Shown here: positions 7,441 through 16,970 of the stretch, in pieces
How positions within the stretch are numbered: the first letter of the stretch is position 1
Layout: each line of letters opens with the position of its first letter
Origin: Lachnospiraceae bacterium
GTDB lineage: Bacteria; Bacillota; Clostridia; Lachnospirales; Lachnospiraceae
Reading direction: 5' to 3'
DNA length: 64,000 nt
Assembly (NCBI GenBank): GCA_029225065.1
Contig: JAQXVT010000045.1
Coordinates: 78,826-142,825, forward strand
Position numbers and translations under genes: made by a program
The notes under the pieces: generated by a model
Databases searched by the model: none
What the model was told of the DNA's origin: nothing
Seen by the model: the letters and a program-made list of their open reading frames with translations, nothing else

Positions 7441-9717
7441 TTGGCAAATACAGTAAATAAAAAACGTACAAAAAAACAACGGAAATTTACGAAAACAATG
7501 CAAATAAAGCTTCTGGCTATATTTGCATTTATCTTATTATTCCTGGTTATTTTGCTGCTGCGTATTGCATATATCAATGTAAAAAGCGGCAAAAAATATG
7601 CAAAACAGGTGCTGTCGCAGGAAAATTATGACAGCAGGACGCTGGTGAGCCGCAGAGGCGAGATTCAGGATACAAATGGCCGGGTGATTGCGTACAGTGA
7701 GAAAAAGTACAATCTGGTATTGGACTGCAGCGCCGTCAATCAGGATGCAAAAAATTTCCTGGAGCCCACCGTCAAAGCGTTATATGAAGTGTTTGACCTC
7801 GACCGTGATGAGATACGGGATCGAATCACAGGAGAAAAGACAAAAGACAGCCAGTATCAGGTACTGCTGGAAAATATTACTCAGGATCAGAAGGATGCAT
7901 ACGAAGCGTATGTATCGGTGGACGAAGAACGTGACCTTACACAGGCAGAGCGAAAAGAGCTTCAGAATGTGCAGGGCATTTATTTTGAGGAGAAGTTTAT
8001 ACGGCAGTATCCGCTTGGCAGTGTCGCAAGTACGGTTGTCGGGTTTTCCAACGATGTCGGGGACGGTATCAGCGGAATTGAGTCCTATTATGACAGCCTG
8101 TTAAAGGGTACAAACGGAAGAGTCTTTGGATACCTCAATGAAAATCAGGAATACCAGAAGAAGACGATTGTGCCGCAGAACGGCTATACGATCAAGACGA
8201 CGCTTGACCTGAACATTCAGGAGATCGTGGAAAAGTATATTCAGGAGTTTGACGACGAGTACGGCACCGATGAGGACAACGGTACAGCCAAGCACGGTGC
8301 GAAGGACATCGGCGTGATTGCGATGGACCCGAACAGCGGAGCGATTCTTGCGATGGCGACGAACCACAGCTATGATCTGAATGAACCGCAGAATCTGGAC
8401 AACTGGTATACAAAGTCGGAGCAGAAAGCCATGACTGACGAGGAATATGTGGATGCACTGAACACGCTGTGGAAAAACTACTGTGTGACAGACGGTATCG
8501 AACCGGGTTCCACGTTCAAACCGATGACGATCGCCGCAGCGCTGGAGAGCGGTGCGATTACAGAGAACAGCAGTTTTTACTGTGATGGTGGAGAGCAGGT
8601 CACTGATACGTATATACGGTGCGATGTGTGGCCGGGAGCCCACGGGGAAGAATCACTTGGCGATGTGCTGATGAACTCCTGCAACGACGGACTGATGCAG
8701 ATCGGTGCGGCGATGGGCGTTTCGAAGTACATTGAGTATCAGTCGCTGTTCAACTTTGGGCAGCTGACCGGAATCGATCTGCCGAACGAGGCGGGCGGTT
8801 CCGTGTATACAAAAGAGCGAATGAACGAGGTAGAGCTTGCAACGTGTACGTTCGGTCAGGGCTTTACGTGCACGATGATCCAGGAGATCGCAGCATTCTG
8901 CTCGGTTGTCAACGGCGGCAATTATTACCAGCCGCACGTGATGGAGCGCGTGCTTGACGAGAATGGAAAGGTGATTCAGAGCAATTCCGGACTTCTGTTA
9001 AAGCAGACGATTTCATCCGGCGTTTCTGAGCTGCTGCGCAGCTATCTGGAGCTGACCGTAGAGGAAGGTACCGGTACAAAGGCACAGGTGCCGGGTTACC
9101 GGATCGGAGGAAAGACCGGTACAGCCGAGAAGATCGACTATACGACTGGTACTCGTGCGGCCGGAAAGTATCTGGTTTCCTTTATCGGAGCAGTGCCGAT
9201 CGATGACCCGCAGGTCGTCATTTACGTCGTTGTCGATGAGCCGAACGTATCCGATCAGGCACACAGTACGTATGCACAGGAAGTATTCCGCAAGATTGCA
9301 ACCGAGGTACTTCCGTATATGAAGATTTATCCGACCGAAGCAGTGACGGATGAACTTTTGGCTTCACTTGGTCTGACAAGAGATGACCTTGGCGAAAATG
9401 CAGTGCAGACCTTTGATGCGATCGACGCAAACGGCAATTACCATACCGATGCCCGGATTCAGGAAGGAAAGATCGTCGACGGGGACGGCAATGTGATCGA
9501 GGGCGCTTACATCAACGAGGAAAACCACGTGATCGATGCGGTCGGAAACGATGTCTTTACGATTACAGATGCAGCTTATCTGATCGATAATGAGACGAAG
9601 GCGGACAATCCGGACATGGCGACACCGCCGACCACGACGGATGATGCGGCTGACAGTTCCACGGTATGGGATGGCACCGCACTTGGGGATGACAGTTCTG
9701 CGGGGAATACACAATAA
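7441..9717 (+). CDS. Class B penicillin-binding protein, FtsI/SpoVD type, with long C-terminal tail
   Basis: Septal peptidoglycan transpeptidase candidate. N-terminal membrane anchor at about 20-45, dimerisation domain to about 260, then the transpeptidase domain with S357-T-F-K360, S413-C-N415 and K558-T-G560, all intact. After the catalytic domain (ending near 625) a tail of about 130 residues follows: a module (about 662-706) rich in Gly, Asn and Asp that resembles the tail of DivIB in this window, then a Thr/Asp/Ser-rich end. No PASTA domains are seen, unlike many FtsI/PBP2x homologues. Start is probably the TTG at 7441, 8 bases after the ftsL stop, with AGGTGA upstream. Which of the two tandem PBPs acts in division versus sporulation cannot be told from sequence. 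Confidence 0.9.
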   Translation: MANTVNKKRTKKQRKFTKTMQIKLLAIFAFILLFLVILLLRIAYINVKSGKKYAKQVLSQENYDSRTLVSRRGEIQDTNGRVIAYSEKKYNLVLDCSAVNQDAKNFLEPTVKALYEVFDLDRDEIRDRITGEKTKDSQYQVLLENITQDQKDAYEAYVSVDEERDLTQAERKELQNVQGIYFEEKFIRQYPLGSVASTVVGFSNDVGDGISGIESYYDSLLKGTNGRVFGYLNENQEYQKKTIVPQNGYTIKTTLDLNIQEIVEKYIQEFDDEYGTDEDNGTAKHGAKDIGVIAMDPNSGAILAMATNHSYDLNEPQNLDNWYTKSEQKAMTDEEYVDALNTLWKNYCVTDGIEPGSTFKPMTIAAALESGAITENSSFYCDGGEQVTDTYIRCDVWPGAHGEESLGDVLMNSCNDGLMQIGAAMGVSKYIEYQSLFNFGQLTGIDLPNEAGGSVYTKERMNEVELATCTFGQGFTCTMIQEIAAFCSVVNGGNYYQPHVMERVLDENGKVIQSNSGLLLKQTISSGVSELLRSYLELTVEEGTGTKAQVPGYRIGGKTGTAEKIDYTTGTRAAGKYLVSFIGAVPIDDPQVVIYVVVDEPNVSDQAHSTYAQEVFRKIATEVLPYMKIYPTEAVTDELLASLGLTRDDLGENAVQTFDAIDANGNYHTDARIQEGKIVDGDGNVIEGAYINEENHVIDAVGNDVFTITDAAYLIDNETKADNPDMATPPTTTDDAADSSTVWDGTALGDDSSAGNTQ

Positions 9718-9800
9718 AAACAGCAGGTAAAGATAAAAATGGATAGCCGCAGGCTGTTTTGAAATTTATATTATCACATGAAAAATAGCGAGGCAAAGAG

Positions 9801-9826
9801 CATCATGGACTTCCATGGTGTTTTTT
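9801..9826 (+). terminator. Rho-independent terminator after the first PBP
   Basis: 9-bp stem CATCATGGA / TCCATGGTG (one G-T pair) with a tiny loop, followed by TTTTTT. It splits the dcw cluster into two transcription units. Confidence 0.75.
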
Positions 9827-9869
9827 GTTTGTCTGAACACAAATAAGTATTCTGCGGCTTCAGGTACAC

Positions 9870-9894
9870 GAAGCAGGCTGCGAATGTCTGCTTT
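9870..9894 (+). repeat. R1 intergenic hairpin element, copy b
   Basis: Arms GAAGCAG and CTGCTTT surround a TGCGAATG loop. Both arms carry the same compensated change (GCGG to GCAG), so pairing is kept while the sequence differs. Confidence 0.7.
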
Positions 9895-10069
9895 ATTCAG
9901 GACAAAACTTTCCGTAAAAAGGACAGCCTGATGCCTAAAGAACAGAAGATAAACATATACTATAGCGAAAATCAAAATTTCAGAGAAGATATTACGCAGA
10001 TAGTGAGAGAGTCAGTAATATAAATTAAGAAGAAAAAAGAGGAAAAGAATCTGAGAGAGGAGCACAGAA

Positions 10070-11842
10070 ATGGAGCGTGCAAAGTCTTTTCATCGCAGAA
10101 AAATTGTGATCGTTTTCCTTGGAATGATGCTGGCACTTGTATTGCTCGGAGTCCGCCTGACAAAGCTGATGATCGGGGATTCGGAATATTACGCCTCGCT
10201 TGCACAGGATCTGCATGAGCGGGAGCGCACGATCAAGGCCGAGAGGGGAAGAATTCTGGATCGAAACGGCGTCGTGCTGGCAGACAACCGTACCGTATGT
10301 ACGATTTCCGTGATTCACAGCCAGATCAAAGATCCGGAGCAGGTGATTCAGGTGCTGACGAAAGAACTGAAGCTTGATGAGGCTGCGGTGCGAAAGCGGG
10401 TGGAGAAGGTAAGTTCGATCGAGCGGATCGCAAAGAATGTGGAAAAAGAGGTAGGTGATAAGATCCGGGAATATGATCTGGCGGGAGTGAAGGTCGACGA
10501 GGATTATAGGCGATACTATCCGTTTGGAAGTATGGCATCCAAGGTGCTTGGCTTTACAGGCGGTGACAATCAGGGAATCATCGGGCTTGAGGTGGAGTAC
10601 GACAAAGTGCTGGAGGGGACACCGGGCAAAATCCTCACCCTGACCGATGCGCGTGGCATTGAGTTGGAAAATACCGGGGAAAGCCGATTGGAGCCGGAAG
10701 AGGGAATGGATCTGAAAATCAGTATCGACAGCAATATTCAGAAGTTTGCGGAGCAGGCAGCTTATAAGGTGATGGATCAGAAGCAGGCGGAGAGTGTCTC
10801 AATCCTTATCCTGAATCCGAAAAACGGTGAGATCTACGCGATGACAAACGTTCCGGAATTTGATTTGAACGATCCGTATGAACTGACCGATGTGCTGAAG
10901 GAAAAGACGGGCACCGGTGATGCCGATGCACTGCAGGATGCCCTGAACCGCATGTGGAGAAACGGCTGTCTGAATGACACGTATGAGCCTGGCTCCACAT
11001 TTAAGGTTGTTACGGCTGCTGCCGGTCTGGAATCGGGTGTTGTTACACTGCAGGATACGTTTTCGTGTCCCGGCTTCAAGATCGTGGAGGATCGGCGGAT
11101 CCGCTGCCATAAGGTCGGCGGTCACGGAGCGGAGACGTTTGTGCAGGCAACGCAGAATTCGTGCAATCCGGTGTTTATCGAGGTGGGACTGCGGCTTGGC
11201 GTAGAGCGGTATTTCTCGTATTTCCGTCAGTTTGGCTTAAGTGAAAAGACCGGGGTTGATCTGCCAGGAGAGGCCGCGACGATCATGCACCGGGAGGAAA
11301 ATGTCGGACAGGTAGAGCTGGCGACGATCTCGTTCGGCCAGTCGTTTCAGATTACGCCGCTGCAGCTGGCGGCGACCGTCAGCTCCATCATAAACGGAGG
11401 GGTGAGGATTACACCGCATCTGGCACTTGAAGCATCAGAGCGGGACGGCACGCTGCGAGACGTTTATACGTATGAAAAGGGAAAGCAGATCCTGTCGGAG
11501 GAGACCTCGCAGACAATGCGGTATCTTCTGGAGCAGGTTGTGGACGGGGGCGGCGGAAAAAACGCTTATATCGAAGGCTATCGGATCGGCGGGAAGACGG
11601 CTACGTCCGAGACACTGCCGCGCAGTGCCAACCAGTATATCTCGTCGTTTATCGGATTTGCGCCGGCGGACGATCCGCAGGTGCTTGCGCTGTGCGTAAT
11701 CAACAAACCGCAGGGGGTGTATTACGGCGGAACGATCGCGGCACCGGTTGTAAAGGAAATTTTTGAGAATATTCTGCCGTATCTGGGACTGGAAAAGGCG
11801 GCGGCGGAACCCGAAACAGGGACTTTTTTGGCAAATTCCTGA
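10070..11842 (+). CDS. Class B penicillin-binding protein, PBP2/SpoVD type, with KTA in place of KTG
   Basis: 590-residue transpeptidase with a membrane anchor at about 12-34, a PBP dimer domain, and a catalytic domain with S309-T-F-K312 and S364-C-N366. The third motif reads K509-T-A511 instead of KTG, followed by TSETLPRSANQY. It ends shortly after the catalytic domain with no PASTA. It probably starts a second transcription unit with mraY-murD-ftsW-murA-divIB, since a terminator separates it from the first PBP. Two class B PBPs in tandem recall the pbpB-spoVD pair of Bacillus, where one serves division and the other spore cortex synthesis; assignment here is open. Confidence 0.9.
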   Translation: MERAKSFHRRKIVIVFLGMMLALVLLGVRLTKLMIGDSEYYASLAQDLHERERTIKAERGRILDRNGVVLADNRTVCTISVIHSQIKDPEQVIQVLTKELKLDEAAVRKRVEKVSSIERIAKNVEKEVGDKIREYDLAGVKVDEDYRRYYPFGSMASKVLGFTGGDNQGIIGLEVEYDKVLEGTPGKILTLTDARGIELENTGESRLEPEEGMDLKISIDSNIQKFAEQAAYKVMDQKQAESVSILILNPKNGEIYAMTNVPEFDLNDPYELTDVLKEKTGTGDADALQDALNRMWRNGCLNDTYEPGSTFKVVTAAAGLESGVVTLQDTFSCPGFKIVEDRRIRCHKVGGHGAETFVQATQNSCNPVFIEVGLRLGVERYFSYFRQFGLSEKTGVDLPGEAATIMHREENVGQVELATISFGQSFQITPLQLAATVSSIINGGVRITPHLALEASERDGTLRDVYTYEKGKQILSEETSQTMRYLLEQVVDGGGGKNAYIEGYRIGGKTATSETLPRSANQYISSFIGFAPADDPQVLALCVINKPQGVYYGGTIAAPVVKEIFENILPYLGLEKAAAEPETGTFLANS

Positions 11843-11923
11843 TATTTTTGCTGTACATCCCTGCCAAAACGTTATAGAATTAAGAAGATACAAAATAAGA
11901 AAAGAGATAAAGAGGTGTAAGAG

Positions 11924-12895
11924 ATGATTGATAAGAACGTGTTGATCCCGCTGTTTCTGGCATTTGCGATCAGCGTAGCACTCAGTCCGTTTGTGATTCC
12001 GTTTCTGCAGCGGCTGAAGGTTGGGCAGACAGAGCGTGAGGAGGGCGTAAAATCGCATCTGAAAAAAGCCGGGACGCCGACGATGGGCGGATTGATTATT
12101 CTGATCAGTCTGACGGTGACGTCACTGTTTTTCATTGGCAGCTACCCGAAGATTGTTCCGGTGCTGTTTCTGATTCTTGGATTTGGCATCATCGGATTTC
12201 TGGATGATTATCTGAAGGTAGTGCTGCGGCGCTCAGACGGGCTTTATCCGAAGCAGAAGATGCTTGGGCAGATTATTGTGACGGCTGTGTTTGTTGCATA
12301 TCTGTGGATCATGGATCCGACAAGCCTTGAAATACTGATTCCGTTTTCCGGCGGAAAGGTATTAAGCGGACAGACGATCAAGATTGCATCCGCAGTCATT
12401 GCATTTCCTGCGATCATCGGTACGGTAAACGGTGTGAATTTTACGGATGGATTGGATGGACTTGCGACTGGAGTCACGACGATGGTTGCAGTATTCTTTA
12501 CGGTGGCATCGATCACGTTAAAGAGCGGAATCGAACCGCTGACAGCAGCTGTGACAGGCGCACTGCTCGGATTTCTTCTGTTTAATGTATACCCGGCAAA
12601 GGTATTCATGGGAGATACCGGATCTCTGGCGCTCGGTGGATTTGTGGCCGGTGCGGCTTATGCGATGAAGATGCCGATGTTTATCCTGATTGTCGGTCTC
12701 ATTTACTGGATTGAGATTCTCTCAGTCATGATTCAGGTGACTTATTTTAAAAAGACCGGCGGAAAGCGTTTTTTCAAGATGGCTCCGATCCATCATCACT
12801 TTGAGCTGTGCGGCTGGTCAGAGACGCGTGTTGTGACAGTGTTTACAGTTGTGACCGCATTTCTGTGTGTAATCGCACTTGTAGGGATTGCCTGA
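11924..12895 (+). CDS. mraY: Phospho-N-acetylmuramoyl-pentapeptide-transferase
   Basis: Ten-segment membrane enzyme that makes lipid I from UDP-MurNAc-pentapeptide and undecaprenyl phosphate. Conserved parts: HLKKAGTPTMGG near residue 46, FLDDYLK, NFTDGLDGLATG, FMGDTGSLALGG, and the C-terminal KRFFKMAPIHHHFE stretch holding the HHH catalytic motif. Length 323 is normal. AGAGGTG ribosome site. It lies 81 bases after the second PBP. Confidence 0.98.
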   Translation: MIDKNVLIPLFLAFAISVALSPFVIPFLQRLKVGQTEREEGVKSHLKKAGTPTMGGLIILISLTVTSLFFIGSYPKIVPVLFLILGFGIIGFLDDYLKVVLRRSDGLYPKQKMLGQIIVTAVFVAYLWIMDPTSLEILIPFSGGKVLSGQTIKIASAVIAFPAIIGTVNGVNFTDGLDGLATGVTTMVAVFFTVASITLKSGIEPLTAAVTGALLGFLLFNVYPAKVFMGDTGSLALGGFVAGAAYAMKMPMFILIVGLIYWIEILSVMIQVTYFKKTGGKRFFKMAPIHHHFELCGWSETRVVTVFTVVTAFLCVIALVGIA

Positions 12896-12917
12896 GCAGG
12901 AAGCGAAAATAGAAGAG

Positions 12918-12942
12918 AAAGTGGACTGCGAATGTCCGCTTT
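12918..12942 (+). repeat. R1 intergenic hairpin element, copy c
   Basis: Arms AAAGTGGAC and GTCCGCTTT around TGCGAAT. Placed in the 77-base gap between mraY and murD, just upstream of the murD ribosome site. Confidence 0.7.
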
Positions 12943-12972
12943 ACAATTACAGCATAGAAAAGAGGAGTTTTT

Positions 12973-14328
12973 ATGGAATTGAGCAAAAAAAAGGTTCTGG
13001 TATTTGGTACCGGAAAGAGCGGAATCGGAGCAGCAGGACTGCTTCTTCAAAAGGGAGCATCCGTTGTTCTGTATGACGGAAATCAGGAAAAAGACGAAAA
13101 GGAACTCAGAGCACAGTTTGCGGATGATGCACCACTTGAGATTTTGCTTGGCGCGCTTCCGGAATCCGTGATGGATACGTTGGATCTCGTTGTGATGAGC
13201 CCGGGTGTGCCGTGCGATCTGCCGGAGGTGCTTTTGATGAAGGAAAAAGGCATCCGGATCTGGGGTGAGGTCGAGTTGGCTTATGAGTGCGGAAAGGGCG
13301 ATGTACTCGCAGTGACCGGCACGAACGGCAAGACGACGACTACAAGTCTGCTTGGTGCAATCATGCAGGCATGGAAAAAGGAAGCGTACATAGTCGGCAA
13401 CATCGGAAATCCTTATACAGATGCGGCTCCGAAGATGACGGAGGACGCGGTGACGGTTGCGGAGATCAGCAGCTTCCAGCTTGAGACGATCGAGAAGTTT
13501 GCGCCGAAGGTGAGCACAATCTTAAATATCACACCGGATCATCTGAACCGCCATCATACGATGGAGGAGTATATCCGTGTCAAAGAGCTGATTACAGAAA
13601 ATCAGACAGCGGATGATACGTGCGTACTGAACTACGAGGATGAGATTCTGCGGAAGTTCGGAGAGACGTTAAAAACAAAGGTTATTTATTTCAGCAGCCT
13701 GCATAAACTGGAAAAGGGAATGTACCTGGACGGAAAGATGATCTGCTACAGCGACGGAGCAGAAGTGACCGAGATCTGCCGGACCGATGAGCTGAACCTT
13801 CCGGGCCGTCACAATCATGAAAATGTGATGGCAGCTTCCGCGATGGCGCTCGCTTACGGTGTTCCGGTGGAGGTAATCCGCAAGGTGGTAAAAGAGTTCA
13901 AGGCAGTAGAGCACCGTATTGAATACGTCACAGAGAAAAACGGTGTCGTTTATTACAATGATTCCAAGGGTACGAATCCGGATGCGGCAATTAAGGGCAT
14001 TCAGGCTATGGATCGGCCGACACTTCTGATCGGAGGCGGATATGACAAGGGCTCTTCCTATGAGGAGTGGATTCAGGCGTTTGACGGAAAGGTAAAATAC
14101 CTGGTGCTGATCGGACAGACGCGGGAGAAGATTGCCGAAACCGCAAGATCGCTTGGCTTTACGGATATCGTATTTGCAGAGAGTCTGGAGGAGGCAGTAC
14201 AGTTCTGTGCGGATCACGCGGTGAGCGGCGATGCAGTGCTTCTCTCACCGGCCTGCGCAAGCTGGGGCATGTTCCCGAATTACGAGGTGAGAGGACAGAT
14301 CTTCAAGGAACTGGTCAGAAAGCTGTAA
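12973..14328 (+). CDS. murD: UDP-N-acetylmuramoyl-L-alanine--D-glutamate ligase
   Basis: ATP-dependent ligase adding D-Glu to UDP-MurNAc-L-Ala. The Mur ligase P-loop TGTNGKTTT lies around residues 115-123 and the second domain has the NITPDHLNRH motif (metal and carbamyl-Lys region follows). The C-terminal domain has YNDSKGTNPDA, also typical. Length 451 fits. Start ATG with an AGGAG site. It is the only Mur ligase in this cluster. Confidence 0.97.
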   Translation: MELSKKKVLVFGTGKSGIGAAGLLLQKGASVVLYDGNQEKDEKELRAQFADDAPLEILLGALPESVMDTLDLVVMSPGVPCDLPEVLLMKEKGIRIWGEVELAYECGKGDVLAVTGTNGKTTTTSLLGAIMQAWKKEAYIVGNIGNPYTDAAPKMTEDAVTVAEISSFQLETIEKFAPKVSTILNITPDHLNRHHTMEEYIRVKELITENQTADDTCVLNYEDEILRKFGETLKTKVIYFSSLHKLEKGMYLDGKMICYSDGAEVTEICRTDELNLPGRHNHENVMAASAMALAYGVPVEVIRKVVKEFKAVEHRIEYVTEKNGVVYYNDSKGTNPDAAIKGIQAMDRPTLLIGGGYDKGSSYEEWIQAFDGKVKYLVLIGQTREKIAETARSLGFTDIVFAESLEEAVQFCADHAVSGDAVLLSPACASWGMFPNYEVRGQIFKELVRKL

Positions 14329-14362
14329 TAAAACTAAAATCTGTAATAGGAGTTGATCGCTT

Positions 14363-15448
14363 TTGCAGCAGAGAACCGGCAGGATGGATGGAATGCTTCT
14401 TCTGATGATTCTGGTTCTGACAGGCCTTGGCCTGGTGGTTCTTTACAGTGCGAGTGCATATAATGGGCAGGTTCGTTTTCATGGCGACACTGCCTATTAT
14501 TTTAAGAAACAGTTTTTTGCGATGGTGCTTGGTGTCATCGTGCTGTATGCGGTGAGCCGTGTCGATTACCACCGCCTGACACGGTTTGCGGTTCCGGGCT
14601 ATCTTTTATCTCTGGCGCTTTCCGGCGCTGTGCTTCTGTTTGGTGATACGTACAACGGATCAAAGCGCTGGCTTTCGCTTGGTCCCCTGTCGTTTCAGCC
14701 GTCGGAGTTTGCAAAGCCGGCCGTCATTTTGCTGTTGGCGACCTTTGTCTGTCGGCTTCAGAAGAAAAAAAGCAGATATCTTGGGGCAGTGGTCATTCTT
14801 CTGGTACTGCCGATCGTCGGACTTGTCGGGACGAACAATTTAAGCACGGCCGTCATCATCCTTGGAATCGCAGTGCTGCTGATTTTTGTGTCAAATCCAA
14901 GATATCTTCCGTTTATCTGGATCATCCTTGCGGGCAGCGGTTTCCTGGGCATCTTTTTAAGCATGGAGTCCTACCGCCTGGAACGCCTTGCGATCTGGCG
15001 TCACCCGGAGGAGTACGAAAAGGGATACCAGACGATGCAGGGGCTGTATGCGATTGGTTCCGGCGGCCTGTTCGGGCGTGGGCTTGGAAACGGACTTCAG
15101 AAGCTCGGTTTCGTTCCGGAGGCGCAGAACGATATGATTTTTTCTGTGATCTGCGAGGAGCTTGGGCTGATCGGTGCATGGATTGTGATGATATTGTTTG
15201 CGCTGCTGTTATGGCGGCTGATGGTGATTGCGACGCATGCAGCGGATCTGCTCGGCGCACTTATCGCGGCCGGAATACTGGGACACATCGCGATTCAGGT
15301 GGTATTAAACATCGCGGTTGTGACGAACACGATTCCGAATACGGGAATCACGCTTCCGTTTATCAGCTACGGAGGAACCTCGGTGCTTTTTCTTCTGGCA
15401 GAGCTTGGGCTTGCACTCTCAGTAAGCCGGTACAGCGAAAAAGTATAG
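14363..15448 (+). CDS. ftsW: FtsW/RodA-family peptidoglycan glycosyltransferase (probable FtsW)
   Basis: SEDS-family membrane protein with about ten hydrophobic segments that polymerises lipid II. Visible: SASAYNGQVRFHG after the first segment, QPSEFAKPA, NNLSTAVII, GLGNGLQKLGFVPEAQNDMIFSVICEELG (the conserved SEDS Asp loop region), and NTGITLPFISYGGTS. Placement between murD and murA in the dcw cluster favours FtsW over RodA. The start is TTG at 14363 with AGGAG about ten bases upstream; no ATG gives a better fit. Length 361. Confidence 0.93.
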   Translation: MQQRTGRMDGMLLLMILVLTGLGLVVLYSASAYNGQVRFHGDTAYYFKKQFFAMVLGVIVLYAVSRVDYHRLTRFAVPGYLLSLALSGAVLLFGDTYNGSKRWLSLGPLSFQPSEFAKPAVILLLATFVCRLQKKKSRYLGAVVILLVLPIVGLVGTNNLSTAVIILGIAVLLIFVSNPRYLPFIWIILAGSGFLGIFLSMESYRLERLAIWRHPEEYEKGYQTMQGLYAIGSGGLFGRGLGNGLQKLGFVPEAQNDMIFSVICEELGLIGAWIVMILFALLLWRLMVIATHAADLLGALIAAGILGHIAIQVVLNIAVVTNTIPNTGITLPFISYGGTSVLFLLAELGLALSVSRYSEKV

Positions 15449-15568
15449 GGGAAAAAGATTTCGAGAGTACATCGGAATTTTTGAAACAAAACAGAGCAAA
15501 CTGCATAAAATATCCCATAGGGTGAAGTTTTGAGGCGTTAGGTGGCCGAAAAACAATAAGGCCGGGGG

Positions 15569-16888
15569 ATGAACTTGAAAAGTCTGAAAATTAAGGGAGG
15601 CATACCGCTTAAGGGAGAAATCTGCATCCAGGGCTCGAAAAATGCTGTGCTGCCGATTCTGGCGGCGTCACTGCTTGGGGATGGCCCTGTTGTAATTGAA
15701 AACTGTCCGGTGATCGGAGATGTAAAAGATACACTGCGGATCATGAAAAAACTGGGCTGTGCCGTCTGGCAGGAAGGGAACGTCGTGCGCGTGGACGCTT
15801 CTGCGGCAGACGGTTTTATGATTGAAAAAGAGGAGGCGGCAAGAATCCGCTCTTCCGTCTTGTTTTTAGGCGCACTTCTTGGTAAAATAAAAAAAGCTGT
15901 GCTTCCGCAGCCGGGCGGCTGTGCGATCGGTGCACGTCCGATCGATCTGCATCTGGAATCTCTGCGTCAGCTTGGTGCGGTGATCGAAGAGGAGGAAGAT
16001 GGCTGGGAAGAGAAGCAAAATCAGAGTCAGGCAGATCCGCAGAGAAAAGCGCAAAGCGGGATGCTCACGGCAGATGGAACGCATATGCATGGTGCGCGTA
16101 TCCGCCTGCGGTTTCCGAGCGTCGGAGCGACGGAAAACAGTATTCTGGCGGCAGTCATGCTTCCGGGAGAAACGATTGTGGAGCATGCAGCGCAGGAGCC
16201 GGAGATCGATCAACTGTGCGAGTTTTTAAACCAGCGCGGTGCAAAGATAAAAAGAGAAAAGAATGCAATTTTCATCAGAGGAGGCGCGCCGCTTGGACCG
16301 GTGCGCTATCGAATGAAGGCGGATCGCATTGTGACAGGGACGTACCTTCTGGCGGCTGCCGCATCGCGGGGCACAGTCATGATCCGGAATTTTTCACAGG
16401 AGCTGGATGCGCTTTTGCTTCTGCTTGAGAAAATGGGAGGCAGTATAGAGGAGCAGGATGGGCGGTTGACTTTTACAATGCCGCACCGTGCACGTTCAAG
16501 CGCATTTGTCGAGACTGCGCCGTATCCGGGCTTTCCGACGGATCTGCAGTCGCCGCTCATGGCAGTGCTTGCAGGCGCAGAAGGTGTGAGCATGATAAAA
16601 GAAACGCTTTTTGAAAACCGGTTTCGGACAGCGGGGCAGCTTGTAAGGATGGGCGCACAGATCGAGATAAGAGGAAGCTGCGCCAAAATAACAGGATGTG
16701 AAACGCTTGTGGGAAGTGTGGTGGAAGCGCCGGATCTGCGGGGCGGAGCAGCACTTGCGGTCGCGGCACTGCAGTCAGAGGGCATTTCCACGATCACAGG
16801 GATGGAGTATGTGGAGCGCGGGTATGAGGATATTGCGCGCGATCTGCGCATGCTTGGCGCAGATGTGTGGGAAGAAGAGCAGAAATAA
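15569..16888 (+). CDS. murA: UDP-N-acetylglucosamine 1-carboxyvinyltransferase with an acidic/polar insertion
   Basis: Transfers enolpyruvate from PEP to UDP-GlcNAc, first committed step of peptidoglycan synthesis. GSKNAVLPILAASLL and the catalytic-loop Cys in PGGCAIGARPIDLHLE (C118) are present, so the enzyme should be active and fosfomycin-sensitive by that criterion. Compared with typical MurA (about 420 residues) it has an extra polar stretch at about 141-165 (Glu/Gln/Lys-rich), in the position that follows GAVIEEE. It occupies the place where murG normally follows ftsW. GGGGGATG ribosome site context. Confidence 0.93.
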   Translation: MNLKSLKIKGGIPLKGEICIQGSKNAVLPILAASLLGDGPVVIENCPVIGDVKDTLRIMKKLGCAVWQEGNVVRVDASAADGFMIEKEEAARIRSSVLFLGALLGKIKKAVLPQPGGCAIGARPIDLHLESLRQLGAVIEEEEDGWEEKQNQSQADPQRKAQSGMLTADGTHMHGARIRLRFPSVGATENSILAAVMLPGETIVEHAAQEPEIDQLCEFLNQRGAKIKREKNAIFIRGGAPLGPVRYRMKADRIVTGTYLLAAAASRGTVMIRNFSQELDALLLLLEKMGGSIEEQDGRLTFTMPHRARSSAFVETAPYPGFPTDLQSPLMAVLAGAEGVSMIKETLFENRFRTAGQLVRMGAQIEIRGSCAKITGCETLVGSVVEAPDLRGGAALAVAALQSEGISTITGMEYVERGYEDIARDLRMLGADVWEEEQK

Positions 16889-16970
16889 AATAAAAAAGCC
16901 GGTATCTCTGCCGCTGGGCAGTGAAAATACCGGCAGTCACGAGAAAGACAGCAAGAAACGGAGAACGTAG

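Larger units (their letters stand above)
9718..10069. other. 352-base gap between the two PBP genes
   Basis: Contains a terminator (9801-9826) and an R1-type repeat (9870-9894). A TATACT at 9956-9961 could be a -10 element but lacks a good -35. An AT-rich stretch without a convincing gene leads to the second PBP, whose GAGAGGAG ribosome site is just before 10070. Confidence 0.6.
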
